Below, one piece after another: positions 1 through 11,001 of a stretch of 20,782 bases of DNA; the first letter of the stretch is position 1, and every line of letters begins with the position of its first letter. Under the pieces are notes generated by a model that worked only from the letters and a program-made list of their open reading frames with translations, was not told where the DNA came from and made no database searches. Made by a program: the position numbers and the translations under genes. Source of the DNA: Bigelowiella natans CCMP2755. Taxonomy: Eukaryota > Cercozoa > Chlorarachniophyceae. The stretch is taken from positions 1-20,782 of the forward strand of contig ADNK01000078.1 in the NCBI GenBank assembly GCA_000320545.1, read 5' to 3'.

Positions 1-396
1 ACCATATATGTATATATATATAGATATATATATATATCATAGTCGGGGATCGTTCACGTATACTTGCAGAACCCTGCGACGTCATTTCCATCCTCCTCCC
101 GCCCCCTCTCTCTCTCCCCCTTTTCCTCCTCCTCCTCCTCCTCCTCCACCTCCTATGACTATTAACTACTTTGGAATCCACTGCTCTTTCAAGGGGAAGG
201 TCCTCGATAGGCCATGAGGCATACCGCAATTCCAGCTTTATCATCAACGAAGAGGCTCTTGAAGGAGCGCAGTGCGGCGAAAACGCAGCCCCCAGCGATA
301 CCAAGGTATTGAGAACGATGCGGGAGTGGAGAATGTGGACATTGCGTGTGTGTGCGCCGGGCAATTTTCAACCCGCATATTTTATAATTTATATAA

Positions 397-433
<37 letters not shown>

Positions 434-676
434 CATATGCTTACACACAAATATGCGCCGTATATGTGTACATCTCTTCTGGGAAGATTTCTGTCTTTCG
501 CAAGATGGAAATCGCCATCGAAGTGCGAGGAAATAAGGACGACGGTGATGGTGGCCAGGGGAGGGGGCAGGAGGGGACTTTAGGAGTCGTCAAGGTGCCA
601 AATATGATCCCTTTTAGCTCCCTTTATGTGTGTATGTGCATTGGTATGGAAAATCATTGTCACCATCCATGGAAAG
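1..676. other. Left edge: low-complexity DNA with possible 5' exons
   Basis: No complete gene is seen here. The stretch holds TA-rich DNA (8-37), a polypyrimidine tract with CCT repeats (89-155) and a TA microsatellite (403-432). Two short segments look like exons on the + strand. One is 211-305, bordered by AG and by GTATTG and read in the frame giving NSSFIINEEALEG. The other starts at 505 after an AG and reads MEIAIEVRGNKDDGD. Both could be 5' exons of the ubiquitin-tailed gene that follows, since 211-305 ends in phase 0 and 505 begins in phase 0. I do not recognise the peptides, and the exon calls rest only on splice borders and composition. Confidence 0.3.
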
Positions 677-1264
677 ATGTACGCGTTGGAGAAGGAGCAG
701 TTTTCTGCAGTAGTAGTCGCAGTAGAAGTAGGTGCTCCTTGCAGCAAACGAGCATATGTATTAATACCAAATGCATGCGTGCCGTCAGCTGCACACGACA
801 TCAAGGCTAAGCGATCTATATGAGGAGGTAAGGGACCTGGGGGGAGGGGGGGGGGGGGGGCAAGAGACCAGGGCAGCATAGTAGTAGTAGTAGTAGTAGT
901 AGTAGTTTTGTTAGCATTGAGTAGTATTGGAAGAAGGGGGAGAGAGGCAGGAGAGGCAGTGAAGGTGAAGGAACAAGCCAACATTCCTTCACGATGACCC
1001 CAACAAACAGGTGTTACAAGAGGGGTGGGGAGGGGCTCAGGTTGATGCGAAGGATGGCCTTCTGAACTTCGCTCTAGCATTGCAGAACAACGACGGCTCG
1101 ACTGCTAGCAGGTACGTTTTCGGAGGGTGTCTGATGCGGATCCCCATGTGCCTTCGTTTCTGTCTTTTTGGGATCCTGAGGAAAGGCTCGTTTGGCGGTG
1201 CTGTTTCCAAGTTCAGAGTACGGGGAAAGAGTGACGATATACCTTCGTATCTCTAATGAGGGAC

Positions 1265-1306
<42 letters not shown>

Positions 1307-1583
1307 TGTGTGTGTGTGTGTGTGCATTCAACTATAGATCACCTATCGTCCTTGATCCTTGGGGTTATATCGGAGACATCTGGACCTCGCTATGTGAGGG
1401 TCCCTCCCAAATTACGCATCTACAAACATGTGAATATAATAATGTGCATGGGGAGGGTGGGGGGAGGGGGGGGGACCAAGCACGAGCGGCTGTTATTGTT
1501 TTTCTTCCTACGACGATACGAAACGCTAGGTGTTTAAGAGAGAGAGAGAGAGAGAGAGAGAGTATATACAAGTTTATATATTA

Positions 1584-1614
<31 letters not shown>

Positions 1615-1978
1615 TATATGTGAGTGCGTGTATTTGTGTTATTCGAGCAGGCCAGGGCGCGTCTGTCAAGATAGTGCTCCTTAACAATAGAATTACTACA
1701 TCTCGTCTGGTGTGTTAAAATATAATATATATATATATAATATATATATATATATAGTATTATATTTTTATATATTTATTCACTATGCAGATTACAACTT
1801 ATCTTCATTGTTATGATCATAAAGCCAATGACTCTTTTTTTTCCCTTTACACCTCACCCCCCCTCCCCTCGTTTCCTTTTATTCCAAAGGGCCATCCGTG
1901 TTGCACGAAGTCGATGGAGAACGGGTAGAGTTATTTTCTATCAGCTTCTCGCATGTATGAATGTATGATATATAAACC

Positions 1979-2022
<44 letters not shown>

Positions 2023-2149
2023 TATAATATTTGATTAGTATCTTTGTTGTGATTGTACAAGAATGATAGTGGTAGATCTGGCCAATGGCAAAAAACCCTC
2101 AGAAGGTCAGGAGGAAACGATGTGTACTATAATAATTATGGAAATCTTT

Positions 2150-2187
<38 letters not shown>

Positions 2188-2827
2188 GTGTGTGTGTGTG
2201 TGTGTGTATTATAAATTCTATAATTTTCCCGCGTCCCCCCCCCCCCTGAATGATAAGACGCAACACTGTTCCAAAACAATTTTGAGAAGCGGAGACCCCC
2301 AAGGCTCGAGGTATACATTGCGCCTTCTCAGGGATATATATTGGATATATGCATCCGATTGGATCGCATAGTTGCGTTTTGTAGCATTAACACGCAGAAT
2401 TCCAAGCAGCAGCCCGTCTTTCATGCAGATCTTATTTACCTCTCCCTTTTATATATATCTCGCATATAGAGAATAAGTTGGTTGTGAGGCTGGAGAACGA
2501 TGCTTTCGGTGAAGCTTCTGAAGATACGACGTTCTTGGTGATAGAGCGGGGTCGGAGGGGGGTAGCCTAGAAAAGACGAGAGGATTCGGATCACTATTTT
2601 CCCCATTAAAAGAAGGCCCCGCTATTTAGATTACGGAGGGGGGGGGGGGTGGATTGGGGGGATTATGAGAGCGAGAGGGGCATTGAGCGGCGAAGGAATA
2701 GCGACTTAAGACAAAGCAGTTAGACTTGCTGCTGTTGTGATTTGGTCAAACAATGCAGGCCTATGTCAATGATGACACGACTGGCGACGAGGTAGTGCCA
2801 CGTGCATGTTTCATGCAGGGACGTATG

Positions 2828-2871
<44 letters not shown>

Positions 2872-3023
2872 TGTACACGATATGAGATGCGTTTTTCCTT
2901 ACTTCTGGATGTGCGTGCATATATCAGCTTGCGGAGGCGATCGGTTTGACTCCGAAGTCGTCGGTATGCTTATCTGCTGTCTTTGCTGACCAGAAGCTGA
3001 AAACAGAAAGGTTTCATGATGAC

Positions 3024-3055
<32 letters not shown>

Positions 3056-4999
3056 CAACCGTTGCTTTTCATTTCGATCAACTGCAGCTTCTGCAAATCC
3101 ATGATATCACACGAATAATGCCTGATTTCCACCTATACTTTTGCTGTTATCATCGGAAACGATAGGGTCAGCAAGAGGTACGCGAGCGGTTCAATTAAGG
3201 TACGTGTTAGCACGGGCCACTGTGAGCGCGCGGACAAGTGCTTGCACGTGTGTGTGCTTGGTCAAAATCCACGTCTTGTTCTGAATAACGAGAATGAATG
3301 TTTGCATCGTCTTGTGGCGGCGACTGGGAGAGCGATGTAAGGGCTCTCGCCTCCCATAGAATCAAAGGGGGGGAGAGAGGGGGGGGGGGCATGTTTCGGA
3401 AAGTAATGAGTAACGTTGATGGTTTCTTTGTGTTGTATCTCAGGGCTATATAAAAGATCGCGCAAAATCTGGCTCTCAGGTATTTCACCACATCCGAGCT
3501 ATGAAAAGCAGCAGCAGCGATCTTTCGCAAGTTACCGTCAAGACTCTCACTGGAAAGGTCAGCGTGGCAATGATGATGACGATGGCTATAATGATGATGA
3601 TGATGGTGATGGTGGTGGTGATGATGATGAAAGTCACCATGAGTACGGCGAATGTAATAGATAGAGAACATGTTGCTTGGGGAAAGTGATGAATTGAATA
3701 TTTAGCGATTACACACGGTACACAACATCGATGGTGTTCATCCTGCGGTATGACTGTTTCGTACAAATCAACCATAGTTATGATAGTATCTCTCCCCCCC
3801 CCCCGCCCACCCCCTCCTTCCCTCCTCCGACTTTGTTTCTTCGCGTCCAGAGCATCATACTCGACGTCTGCGGTGTGGATACGGTGGGTGATCATTGCAG
3901 TGTGTTATGAAACTGTGTGCGCTTTAAAGAAAAAAAAGAACGAGAAGGGAAAGTAAATTTGGAGGGGAAACAGACGGATTTTTCCATGTCTGATAACACG
4001 AATGACCGTCGCCCTGGGGCATTGCAAACCGGTCCTTCCAAGATATGGCAATATCGGCAATTCCTTAAGCTCTTCTTCCTTTCTTTAAGAAATCCCAGTG
4101 CTTTTTTGTTTAAATGAAAACAAAATTAAAAAAAAAACACGCCTCACGGGTGCAATGCCCCTCGTGTTTCCTCTTCTTGTCGCAAGTTCCATGGGAGGGG
4201 AGATTTTCCGGCGGATATATGTAGCACAGAGAGAGCTACGAGGAGCGTACTACCTAATGAGGGGATAACTGGTAGTTTTGAGTACTGACGAAATATCCTA
4301 CTCCTCAATCAGGTTAGCATGCTAAAGCAGAAGGTGGGTAGCATCTTCACAGAAAAATTGGGAGAATGAGGAGAATGAGGAGGAGGAGTAGGAGGAAGGC
4401 GGATACGAATCTCCTGACGGCCAACAGGCTAGCATCCTACTGATCGACCGCTTCCCCCCCCCCCCCCTCCCCCCTGGATTTGTAGATGATGGCGATTGGT
4501 ATTAAGTATTGTCATTGATACCGTTGTTTGTAATAGATTCAGGACAAAGAGGGAATTCCGCCAGATCAGCAGCGGATCATCTTCGCTGGCAAACAGGTTC
4601 TTCATTGATATCATCGCTCCTTTTTTGTTGTACAGCTTTCCGAGTCGATTTCGGGGCTATTCAGACGATACTTCCCCAATATAGGAATTTTTTTTTTATA
4701 TTGCTAAGAGGGCACAGGAGCCTTACCCCCCTTATCCCCCCCCCCCTCCCCTCGCTGTTGCCAATGCGATCTATCTCGTCGATGTCGCGAATATTATCAG
4801 CTTGAGGACGGAGTGCTTTTGGTGGATTATGGCGTGCGGAATAAGGGTAACCTAGTGTCTTCGATATGAACGTAGATTCGTGTAGTGGTTGGCAGCAGTA
4901 GTTGCGGCAGCAGTAACTGCGTAATTTCGCAAATTCGTAACCAAGAGCCATACGATGGACTCGATTGTCTTACGTGTTGCGTGTGGTTTGTTGTGTGTC

Positions 5000-5042
<43 letters not shown>

Positions 5043-5121
5043 TAAGTCACTCCACGCAATAAGCTTGCACTTATAATGGTCAGATGAACTTCATCTTGTT
5101 TTGCGCCTCCGGGGAACATAG
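677..5121 (+). CDS. Protein with C-terminal ubiquitin-like domain, 14-exon model
   Basis: Exons: 677-757 (weak), 978-1111, 2062-2105, 2470-2537, 2759-2791, 2928-2963, 2994-3010, 3166-3199, 3444-3557, 3851-3883, 4313-4333, 4537-4596, 4801-4846, 5084-5121. All junctions keep phase and the model ends at TAG, giving about 252 residues. The last 75 residues, from QVTVKTLTGK in exon 3444-3557, align without gaps to ubiquitin residues 2-76. By hand count about 50 of 75 are identical, including the uninterrupted DKEGIPPDQQR and FAGKQLEDG. Lysines equivalent to K6, K11, K27, K29, K33 and K48 are kept, as is the L8/I44/V70 patch. The K63 position is Asn and the final Gly76 position is Thr (RLRGT-stop). 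The N-terminal part of about 175 residues is acidic and contains DAKDGLLNFALALQNND and AYVNDDTTGDELAEAIGLTP; I recognise no family. ATG 677 is only a candidate start. The ubiquitin part is near certain, the 5' end is not. Confidence 0.75.
839..906. repeat. G homopolymer followed by (TAG)n
   Basis: A G run at 839-860 with a single A is followed after 18 bases by about nine TAG units (879-906). They lie in the intron between the candidate exon ending at 757 and the exon at 978. Confidence 0.9.
1112..2061 (+). other. 950-nt intron packed with microsatellites
   Basis: This is the longest intron of the ubiquitin-tailed gene. It starts GTACGT and ends CAAG. It holds (TC)n 1268-1303 joined directly to (GT)n 1304-1324, (GA)n 1537-1562, (TTA)n 1581-1613, a TA palindrome 1720-1756 and (TA)n 1984-2020. 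Two stretches, 1180-1255 and about 1371-1425, have coding-like composition, but no splice phase requires them, so I left them out of the model. Confidence 0.6.
2154..2208. repeat. (TA)n followed by (TG)n microsatellite
   Basis: A compound dinucleotide repeat inside the intron 2106-2469 of the ubiquitin-tailed gene. Confidence 0.9.
2825..2874. repeat. (TG)n microsatellite
   Basis: A TG repeat with a few interruptions inside the intron 2792-2927 of the ubiquitin-tailed gene. Confidence 0.9.
3016..3054. repeat. (GAT)n trinucleotide repeat
   Basis: A GAT repeat starting just after the donor of the 17-nt exon 2994-3010. Read through, it would encode an Asp run, but the phases of the neighbouring exons place it in an intron. 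Confidence 0.8.
5001..5039. repeat. (GA)n microsatellite
   Basis: A GA repeat in the last intron (4847-5083) of the ubiquitin-tailed gene, 44 bases before the final exon. Confidence 0.9.
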
Positions 5122-6238
5122 AAAGCAGGGCAGTGCACCGTGTGTATTTTGCAACAGACAAGGATCTATATGCACATATGTATGCATACTATACGCATAT
5201 GTATATGTATATAATATACATTTATACATAGTTTATTTATAAGATTTTATGTATTAGTAATTGCGGAAACGTTGCGGTAGTTTTAGCTAAGAAATTCATA
5301 TCAATAGAAGATCGGAGCGTGTCCTTGCGCTCATGTGTTATGCAGCTATCGATGTTGTTGGTACGTAGCAGCGTCATCCACGGGCAAAAATAAATAAATA
5401 TCTAATGTAGTATGACAATGACTAGATGAGCATAAAAGGCCCTTATCATGTTATTGCGCAGTTTTCAATGATGTAGAACAAAGCGAATGCTAGAATGTGG
5501 GTGTGCGTGTCATCATTCATGCGATATACTGTGGGTGATCGACGCCGGACAACGCCTTTGTCTATGCAGTATATGTCTAGCTATATAGATGTGTCTGTCG
5601 TGCATGCTAGCTGCACAATATAACATGCGGGAACAATAACAGCATGTGCAACATAGCTAGCTAGCTAGACAGGTAGCAGTATTTCAGTACACGTACACAC
5701 TAGCATGACACAGCACATCATGCACTTGAGATCAGTAACATCTAGGTGTGCATCCGACATCGCTAGATCGTCCTGACAAGTGTAACCTAGGTAACAGCTG
5801 CCTCGCATGTTGCTGCAGCAGGTAGCGCCGTGCCATAACCATCATTATTGCAAAATGAGCCTCCATAACGCGCAATTGATCTCAAAAAATTTCTTACTGT
5901 GACGCAGTGGAAGGCTAGCTATAGAAGGACACGCTTCGCACGCTAGCACGCGCGCCTTGCTCACCCGCATTGATTGCATTTGCAATGTGAAAATGATGAG
6001 GTTTGCACAACGCGCGGCCGGCCTTGGAACAGAAAATGCGTATGTAGGATTTCTGACATCAACGACGTGATGCAGCACATGTTGTCATTTTTGAAATGTG
6101 TACCTAGCTAGTAGTTTCGCTTGATAAAATAGCTTACATTGTGGTAGATATCATTTATCATCATTCCTTATGTGCAACATACATTACCTTTTATATATAT
6201 ATATATATATAATATAGATAATTACACTATATCTACAT
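5122..6238. other. Convergent spacer rich in CTAG and CATG
   Basis: This spacer lies between the 3' ends of the ubiquitin-tailed gene (+) and the polytopic membrane protein gene (-). I find no exon chain in it. It has many copies of CTAG, CATG, GCTAGC and TGCA, for example TGCATGCTAGCTGCA at 5601-5615 and a run of TAGC units at 5653-5669. The only clear microsatellite is a short TA run at about 6193-6212. Both the texture and the convergent position recur at 12510-13303 and 15644-16609. Confidence 0.7.
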
Positions 6239-6601
6239 CTATGTGTGCGTGGTTGCGCTACTACTCCGTCTTATCGTCGACAACTCTATAGCTTCTTCGC
6301 TACTACTTATATGCGATGAAACCCGCTCCTCTTGAGCCGCAGGGAACAGCTCACCACTATCTTGCACACCACCATCATCATTATCATCACTATGCTTATC
6401 TTCTTCATCATCATCATCATCATCATCATCACTCTCGCCATATTCATCATTCCTTATGGCCTGGTGAGTCGCAGCAGCAGATGTCCTACCCGGCGCGGAT
6501 GTAGGAGCGCCCATCATCATGGCCCACGCTGTGGTAGGAAGGCACTTCCGTAATGCGGCATTAATCTAAGAGATCAGAATGTCAAGGAAGTGAATCGAGA
6601 A

Positions 6602-6642
<41 letters not shown>

Positions 6643-7598
6643 ATTGATAATTAGATGTGCTCGATGCATCAATCTGGCGGAGCAAAGACAGCACCTTCAC
6701 ACATTCATTTTTTGTGTAAGGGGGGGGGCAGGGAGCAACCTCTTCCTTCTCCTTCTTTCCAAAGAAAGCTCCTTGGCTACTCTCCCTCCTCCTTCCTCTG
6801 CGCTTCTCTGCCTCTCCAACCTCCAAATCATTAGAGACCTCCACTTTCATTCCTAAAGTTAGGAGGGGGGGGCGCAGTAACTTCATCAATACCAAACGTT
6901 GTTTTTCCCTTCATCACCACCACTATCCCACTGATCATCATCGTCGTTATCACAGTCACTACACGGAGGCGGCGGTAAGAGAATGGGAATGGGGAAAGGG
7001 GGGTGGGGGGGGATGGGGGGATTATAATCTATTGACCGACCGCAGAGCATCATGGAAGCCACGACTGCGCTGACGATAGAAGAGACGAGAAAGAACCCAG
7101 CAATGCCGACAAAATGGATAGAAGGCTTGTATTCATAAGCCCCAAACTAAACAAGAATAATGATAACAACAATATTTATCACGGGAAAAGCTCTCATCCT
7201 AATAGGCATCATCATCGATGACGAGTCTTCTGAAATAAAGGCGCTATTCTGTGTGTCTGCAATAACAGCTTAAAGAAGCGACGACTCTCGCCACCCCATC
7301 CCCTTTTCTTCGCGCGTATAGGCCGACATATCTGTGCGCCCTTCAGTTTGTTTTACCACCATCTCTGCTTTATGAGGACAGCCTTATCCTCCTCACGAGA
7401 TGTCGTTTTGACTCGACGAAATATTGCTATTGGTGAACGCTATACCCCCCTCGCCCCCCCTCCCCCATTGTTCTTTTTGTTTAAACGTGAGGACCGTCTG
7501 TTCATGGATGAGCGGGAGGTAGCAGTAGGAGTACCAGAGAGGTATTGCTATGGTGATGAGTGTTGCAGCCTGGGAAAATAGGGAGAGAAGAACAGATG

Positions 7599-7644
<46 letters not shown>

Positions 7645-8833
7645 CGCAATTATAAACAAATCGGAGAACTGGGGCCGAGAGGTGATATGATGCTCTATAC
7701 TCGTTGATTCGGACTAGTCGTCTCCATAACACGTACATGTCCAGTTTCAACATCACCATAGGTGCAATGGACGGTGTAAGTAAGAGTAATAAATGATCGA
7801 TCTCTTCCTCTTCGTAAAATGATGCGCTACCCTTGAGCTTCTTCCTCACCCCCCCTCCGCCCCTCAATGAAAAGGACTGGAATTATAAAATTGTATTACA
7901 ACAGCAATGGCGATGGACCCCCGTAGATTCCGTTGGTACAAAAAGTAGCACGTGGCGACGCCATATACCACCGAAGACAAGCACACGAGGCTGCAAGCAA
8001 GGTGTACAATCATAACGATGTGGGGAGCGTAGGCCACAACACACGCACATACAAACGAGCATAGGATACAAAATACCCGAGCACACGCACCAACAGCACG
8101 AATTTCTATCAGCGCGAAACCAGAGAGCCCGCTTTAGGCTGGTGGTATGTCCAACTATACGGCGCAGTTACTAACATGAAAGTGATGAATCCCGCGGATG
8201 AGCATTGAGCGAGGAAATCTTCCGGGTAAAGCTCGCACTTGCTGTCCCAAAGCAGTGTGCTCCCTGCCAGCACGCGTAAACAATCAGAGTGAGAAAGTTC
8301 ATGGATGAGACAAAATTGGGGGAATTTCGCCGGAAAAACCCTAAATTTCAAATGAGTTGTATGTTATACCTTTGTTCCCTCCATAGCGTGGAGAACAATT
8401 GTCCTAGGGGCGACGACGCACGGTGATGCCGATGGCGAAAGAGAGACAAGCAAAAGAAAAGAGACATATACAGAGCAAAGCAGAGTGAGTTCCCCAGCGC
8501 CTCAATCGATCGAGAAAAAATCTTCCAGAGCAACCATTTTCCAGAGGAGTCCCAAGTGGATGGAAAGTTGTTGGTCATTGTCGTTCTTTATATTCCTCAC
8601 ACCAGCGCTCACCCAGCCCCAGCTAATGACATTGCCCTTTGTAAAGAGCTCGGATATTATTCTAGGAAGGAAGCGTGGAAAGGGGATGGATAAACAAGGC
8701 TGTCATCGATACGGAAGTGCTCCTTCATCACAGTGCCCTTGCTTACTTACCCGAGCGATGCCAGAACCGCGCCGATCCCTGTCGACCATGCCGCCATTTG
8801 TGACATATCAGAGCGATTAAACCTGCTCTTCAT
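6239..8833 (-). CDS. Unrecognised polytopic membrane protein with Asp-rich C-tail
   Basis: Eleven exons on the minus strand: 8833-8751, 8661-8613, 8403-8370, 8263-8176, 7990-7919, 7844-7670, 7569-7495, 7426-7397, 7146-7041, 6852-6695, 6460-6239. All phases agree and the sum is 1092 nt, giving 363 residues from ATG to TAG. Hydrophobic segments lie near residues 14-32, 80-103 (FITFILVCLSSVVYGVATC), 126-148, 168-190 (AATLITIAIPLWYSYCYLPL) and 211-237 (SIHFVGIAGFFLVSSIVSAV). A Cys-containing, probably lumenal or extracellular stretch lies between the first two (WGWDNCSPRYGG, CELYPEDFLAQC). After the last segment comes a charged tail of about 125 residues, with a run of eight Asp at 301-308 encoded by a triplet repeat, followed by Ser-rich sequence. 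I know no family with this pattern. The exon 7426-7397 and the acceptor at 7844 are the weakest calls. The gene converges on the ubiquitin-tailed gene. Confidence 0.7.
6605..6639. repeat. (TA)n microsatellite
   Basis: A TA repeat inside the minus-strand intron 6694-6461 of the membrane-protein gene. Confidence 0.9.
7602..7643. repeat. (CA)n microsatellite
   Basis: A CA repeat, reading GT on the sense strand of the membrane-protein gene. It lies in the intron 7669-7570, shortly after the donor and upstream of a pyrimidine-rich acceptor. Confidence 0.9.
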
Positions 8834-9921
8834 ACTGAATCTTACACCCTCACGGCTCTGAACGCGGGCGAAGGGCCTCTTTGTTAGAGGGGAGGGGAGA
8901 GATGTGGATGGATGGTGCTCACTTCTAGGGCATTCACCGAGATTCGAGAGCGACGCATTGTTGTTTATGTCGCAGGTAAAAAAGCGCACATACTTCCAAC
9001 TTCGAGTTCAGATATTTTATTTTGCATTCGAACCAAAACTCGTTTGTGTTGGATACGGAGTTGGTCAGCAGGTTAGTTATGTTAGAATGTGCGTCGGATC
9101 TTTGACTGCCCAACTGCAACGGACCTGTTGTCACAAAGGATAGAAATGCTGAGTGGATGTTGTCTCATGTGGAAGCACCATTTAGGATAAAGTCGGGATA
9201 TTATTTTGGCAACCCTGTTGCACCGAAGTCTCTCTTTCAGCATATCCTCCAATTCAACGGCACAGCCATCCTAGTCCTCCTGTTCAGCCTGAAGCAGCTA
9301 TTGTTGTATTTGTTGTATGATTTATACAAAAAATGCCCTTGATTTATCGTAAGCGATATAAACCTATGCGTGTCGTAGAAACGTGGTATTCTTCTGCCCC
9401 GAGAGCTGCTGTGAACCTTCTGTGCCCTCCCCCATGTGCCAGCTTTCGCTGTCGCTCTGGGTAGGTGTCAACAGATACTGATAAGAGATGAATCGGTGTG
9501 TTTTGATGAGGGGCTTGGGGGGCCTGAAGTCCCTTCTAGTTCGCCGTCAGATGAACAATGGCGTCAGAATAGGGATGAAGCCTCGAAGCTTCGCTAACAG
9601 ATTTCGGTCCGATTACTACGAGAATGTCATGATAATATGCAAGCATCGAATAATTCTTAATCGCTAGAGTGTCGCTGATTGTAGGCTCAAACGAGCTATT
9701 TTGAAGCGGCGGTAATTCGAATTATCTTTGCAGCGAAAGCGGTCCGACAAAGCGATCGCAGCAGTCTCCCATCGACGGGGCAAGCGCCACCAGAGTAATT
9801 CTACACAAGTAGACGTGTTTTCCGCATTTGAATGTGTATATGTGTGTGTATATCTATTTGTTTGTGTGTGTGTGTGCGCGTGTGTGTGTGTGTGTGTGTG
9901 GGTGGGTGGGTGGGTGGGTGT

Positions 9922-9964
<43 letters not shown>

Positions 9965-10183
9965 TAAAAAATTGATGCGCGCGTGGTCAGAGCGAAAGAA
10001 AGAGAAGAATTTAGTAAGAATACATATACATGCATGTTTTAATCAGATTGGATGGATAGCATGTGTCGGCTTCATCGGCTGTCCGGTAAAAAGTAGAAGT
10101 AGTAGAAGCAGTATAATAATGGTGATAGTAGTAGCGGAGCAATGCGATAGAAGGCAGCAGTCAGGAAATCTTCTCACGAACCC
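8834..10183. other. Divergent spacer with possible 5' exons of the dioxygenase gene
   Basis: This region separates the start of the minus-strand membrane-protein gene from the plus-strand dioxygenase gene. Two plus-strand segments are bordered like exons in phase 0. One is 9734-9808 (TTTGCAG before, GTAGAC after, reading SDKAIAAVSHRRGKRHQSN). The other is 10047-10085 (ATCAG before, GTAAAA after, reading IGWIACVGFIGCP). They could extend the dioxygenase 5' end. Other open stretches at 8931-8976 and 9187-9342 (hydrophobic, ending in a stop) are not tied to any gene. A compound repeat of TG, GGGT and GA units fills about 9838-9962. Confidence 0.35.
9838..9962. repeat. Compound (TG)n-(GGGT)n-(GA)n repeat
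   Basis: Three simple repeats abut: TG-rich to about 9900, five GGGT-like units to about 9919, then GA to 9962. If the flanking exon calls are right, the block lies in an intron. Confidence 0.85.
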
Positions 10184-10949
10184 ATGATTTTCCAGATGAT
10201 CCTGACCTATGCTACATGGAGATACGTTAGCAGACCAGAGAACATCGCTCAAGAATCCGAGGTAGTGACTGAGAGTAACAGCATACCTGTATCTGTATGG
10301 CGTTTGGCCACAGCTGCCCGGAATAAGTCGTTGTGGGAAAGCATAAATCACTGCTAAAATACGCCAAGAAAGAATTGGATATTCTCGAATAATGATCTAG
10401 TTTCAAATAGCAAATCCCTCCCTAGAAATCACAGCCCGAGGATTTCGACGGAATAAGAAGAATAAAAAAAAAATTGATGGAAAAACTTGCAACTTTTCTG
10501 TACTTACGCCACAGGAGTCTCGACATCGAAAGTATAGGCAGTGGAAGCTACCTCTCCCAAAAGATGCACAGGTGTGGCAAGTGTGAAATATGCCTTTCGT
10601 ATTGTACTTTGCGGTTGATTGGAGAACTGGTGCCCTACGTTTCCAGAAGTCTCAAGTGCAGTTTATTCGCAACTTTCTCTCCGAAGAAGAGGTGCGCTCG
10701 GCTCGCGGGAATAACGATATGCATTACTTCAATGCGTATGTTACTGCACGTGCATTTTTCTAATTGCCAATGCCATATCCTGGGTAAATATCAGATTGAA
10801 ACGCTAAAGAAAACGGTCTTCAAGATGCAGGAAGATGGTGCTAAAGCCTCATGCAGAGTTCTTAGAATAATACATATTTGCACTACAAAACCGTCGTGTT
10901 TAGCATCAGCTTTTAAAGGAGGCTGGATTCATCCCACAATGATTTTCAA

Positions 10950-11001
<52 letters not shown>

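Noticed and set aside
3088-3165. Open segment reading LLQIHDITRIMPDFHLYF after a CAG
   Set aside because: It has no donor before its stop, and leaving it out gives consistent phases between 2994-3010 and 3166-3199.
3207-3895. Minus-strand ORFs with His, Ile and Thr runs
   Set aside because: They are antisense to GAT-type repeats and to well-supported exons of the ubiquitin-tailed gene.
5845-6078. Minus-strand ORF of 77 codons in the convergent spacer
   Set aside because: It has no recognisable domain, its Cys-, Arg- and Ser-rich composition follows the local base texture, and it has no link to the neighbouring exon chains.
6316-6504. Plus-strand His-rich ORF over the ATC repeat
   Set aside because: It is the antisense shadow of the Asp-rich last exon of the minus-strand membrane-protein gene.
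7850-8790. Plus-strand pieces resembling an alpha-carbonic anhydrase (WTPVDS, NPADEH, RYGSAPSSQCP)
   Set aside because: The pieces are not bordered by usable donors and cannot be joined in phase. The opposite strand gives a complete in-phase exon chain over the same DNA.
8751-8833. Minus-strand AAWSTGIGAVLASLG read as a CLN3/battenin motif
   Set aside because: Only a few residues agree, and none of the other CLN3 landmarks follow in the later exons.
10249-10351. Read-through of the segment after GAG at 10261 to the stop near 10355
   Set aside because: The frame is open, but splicing at GTAGTG (10262) into the exon at 10515 is needed to reach the dioxygenase. Later donors in this segment cannot be fully excluded.
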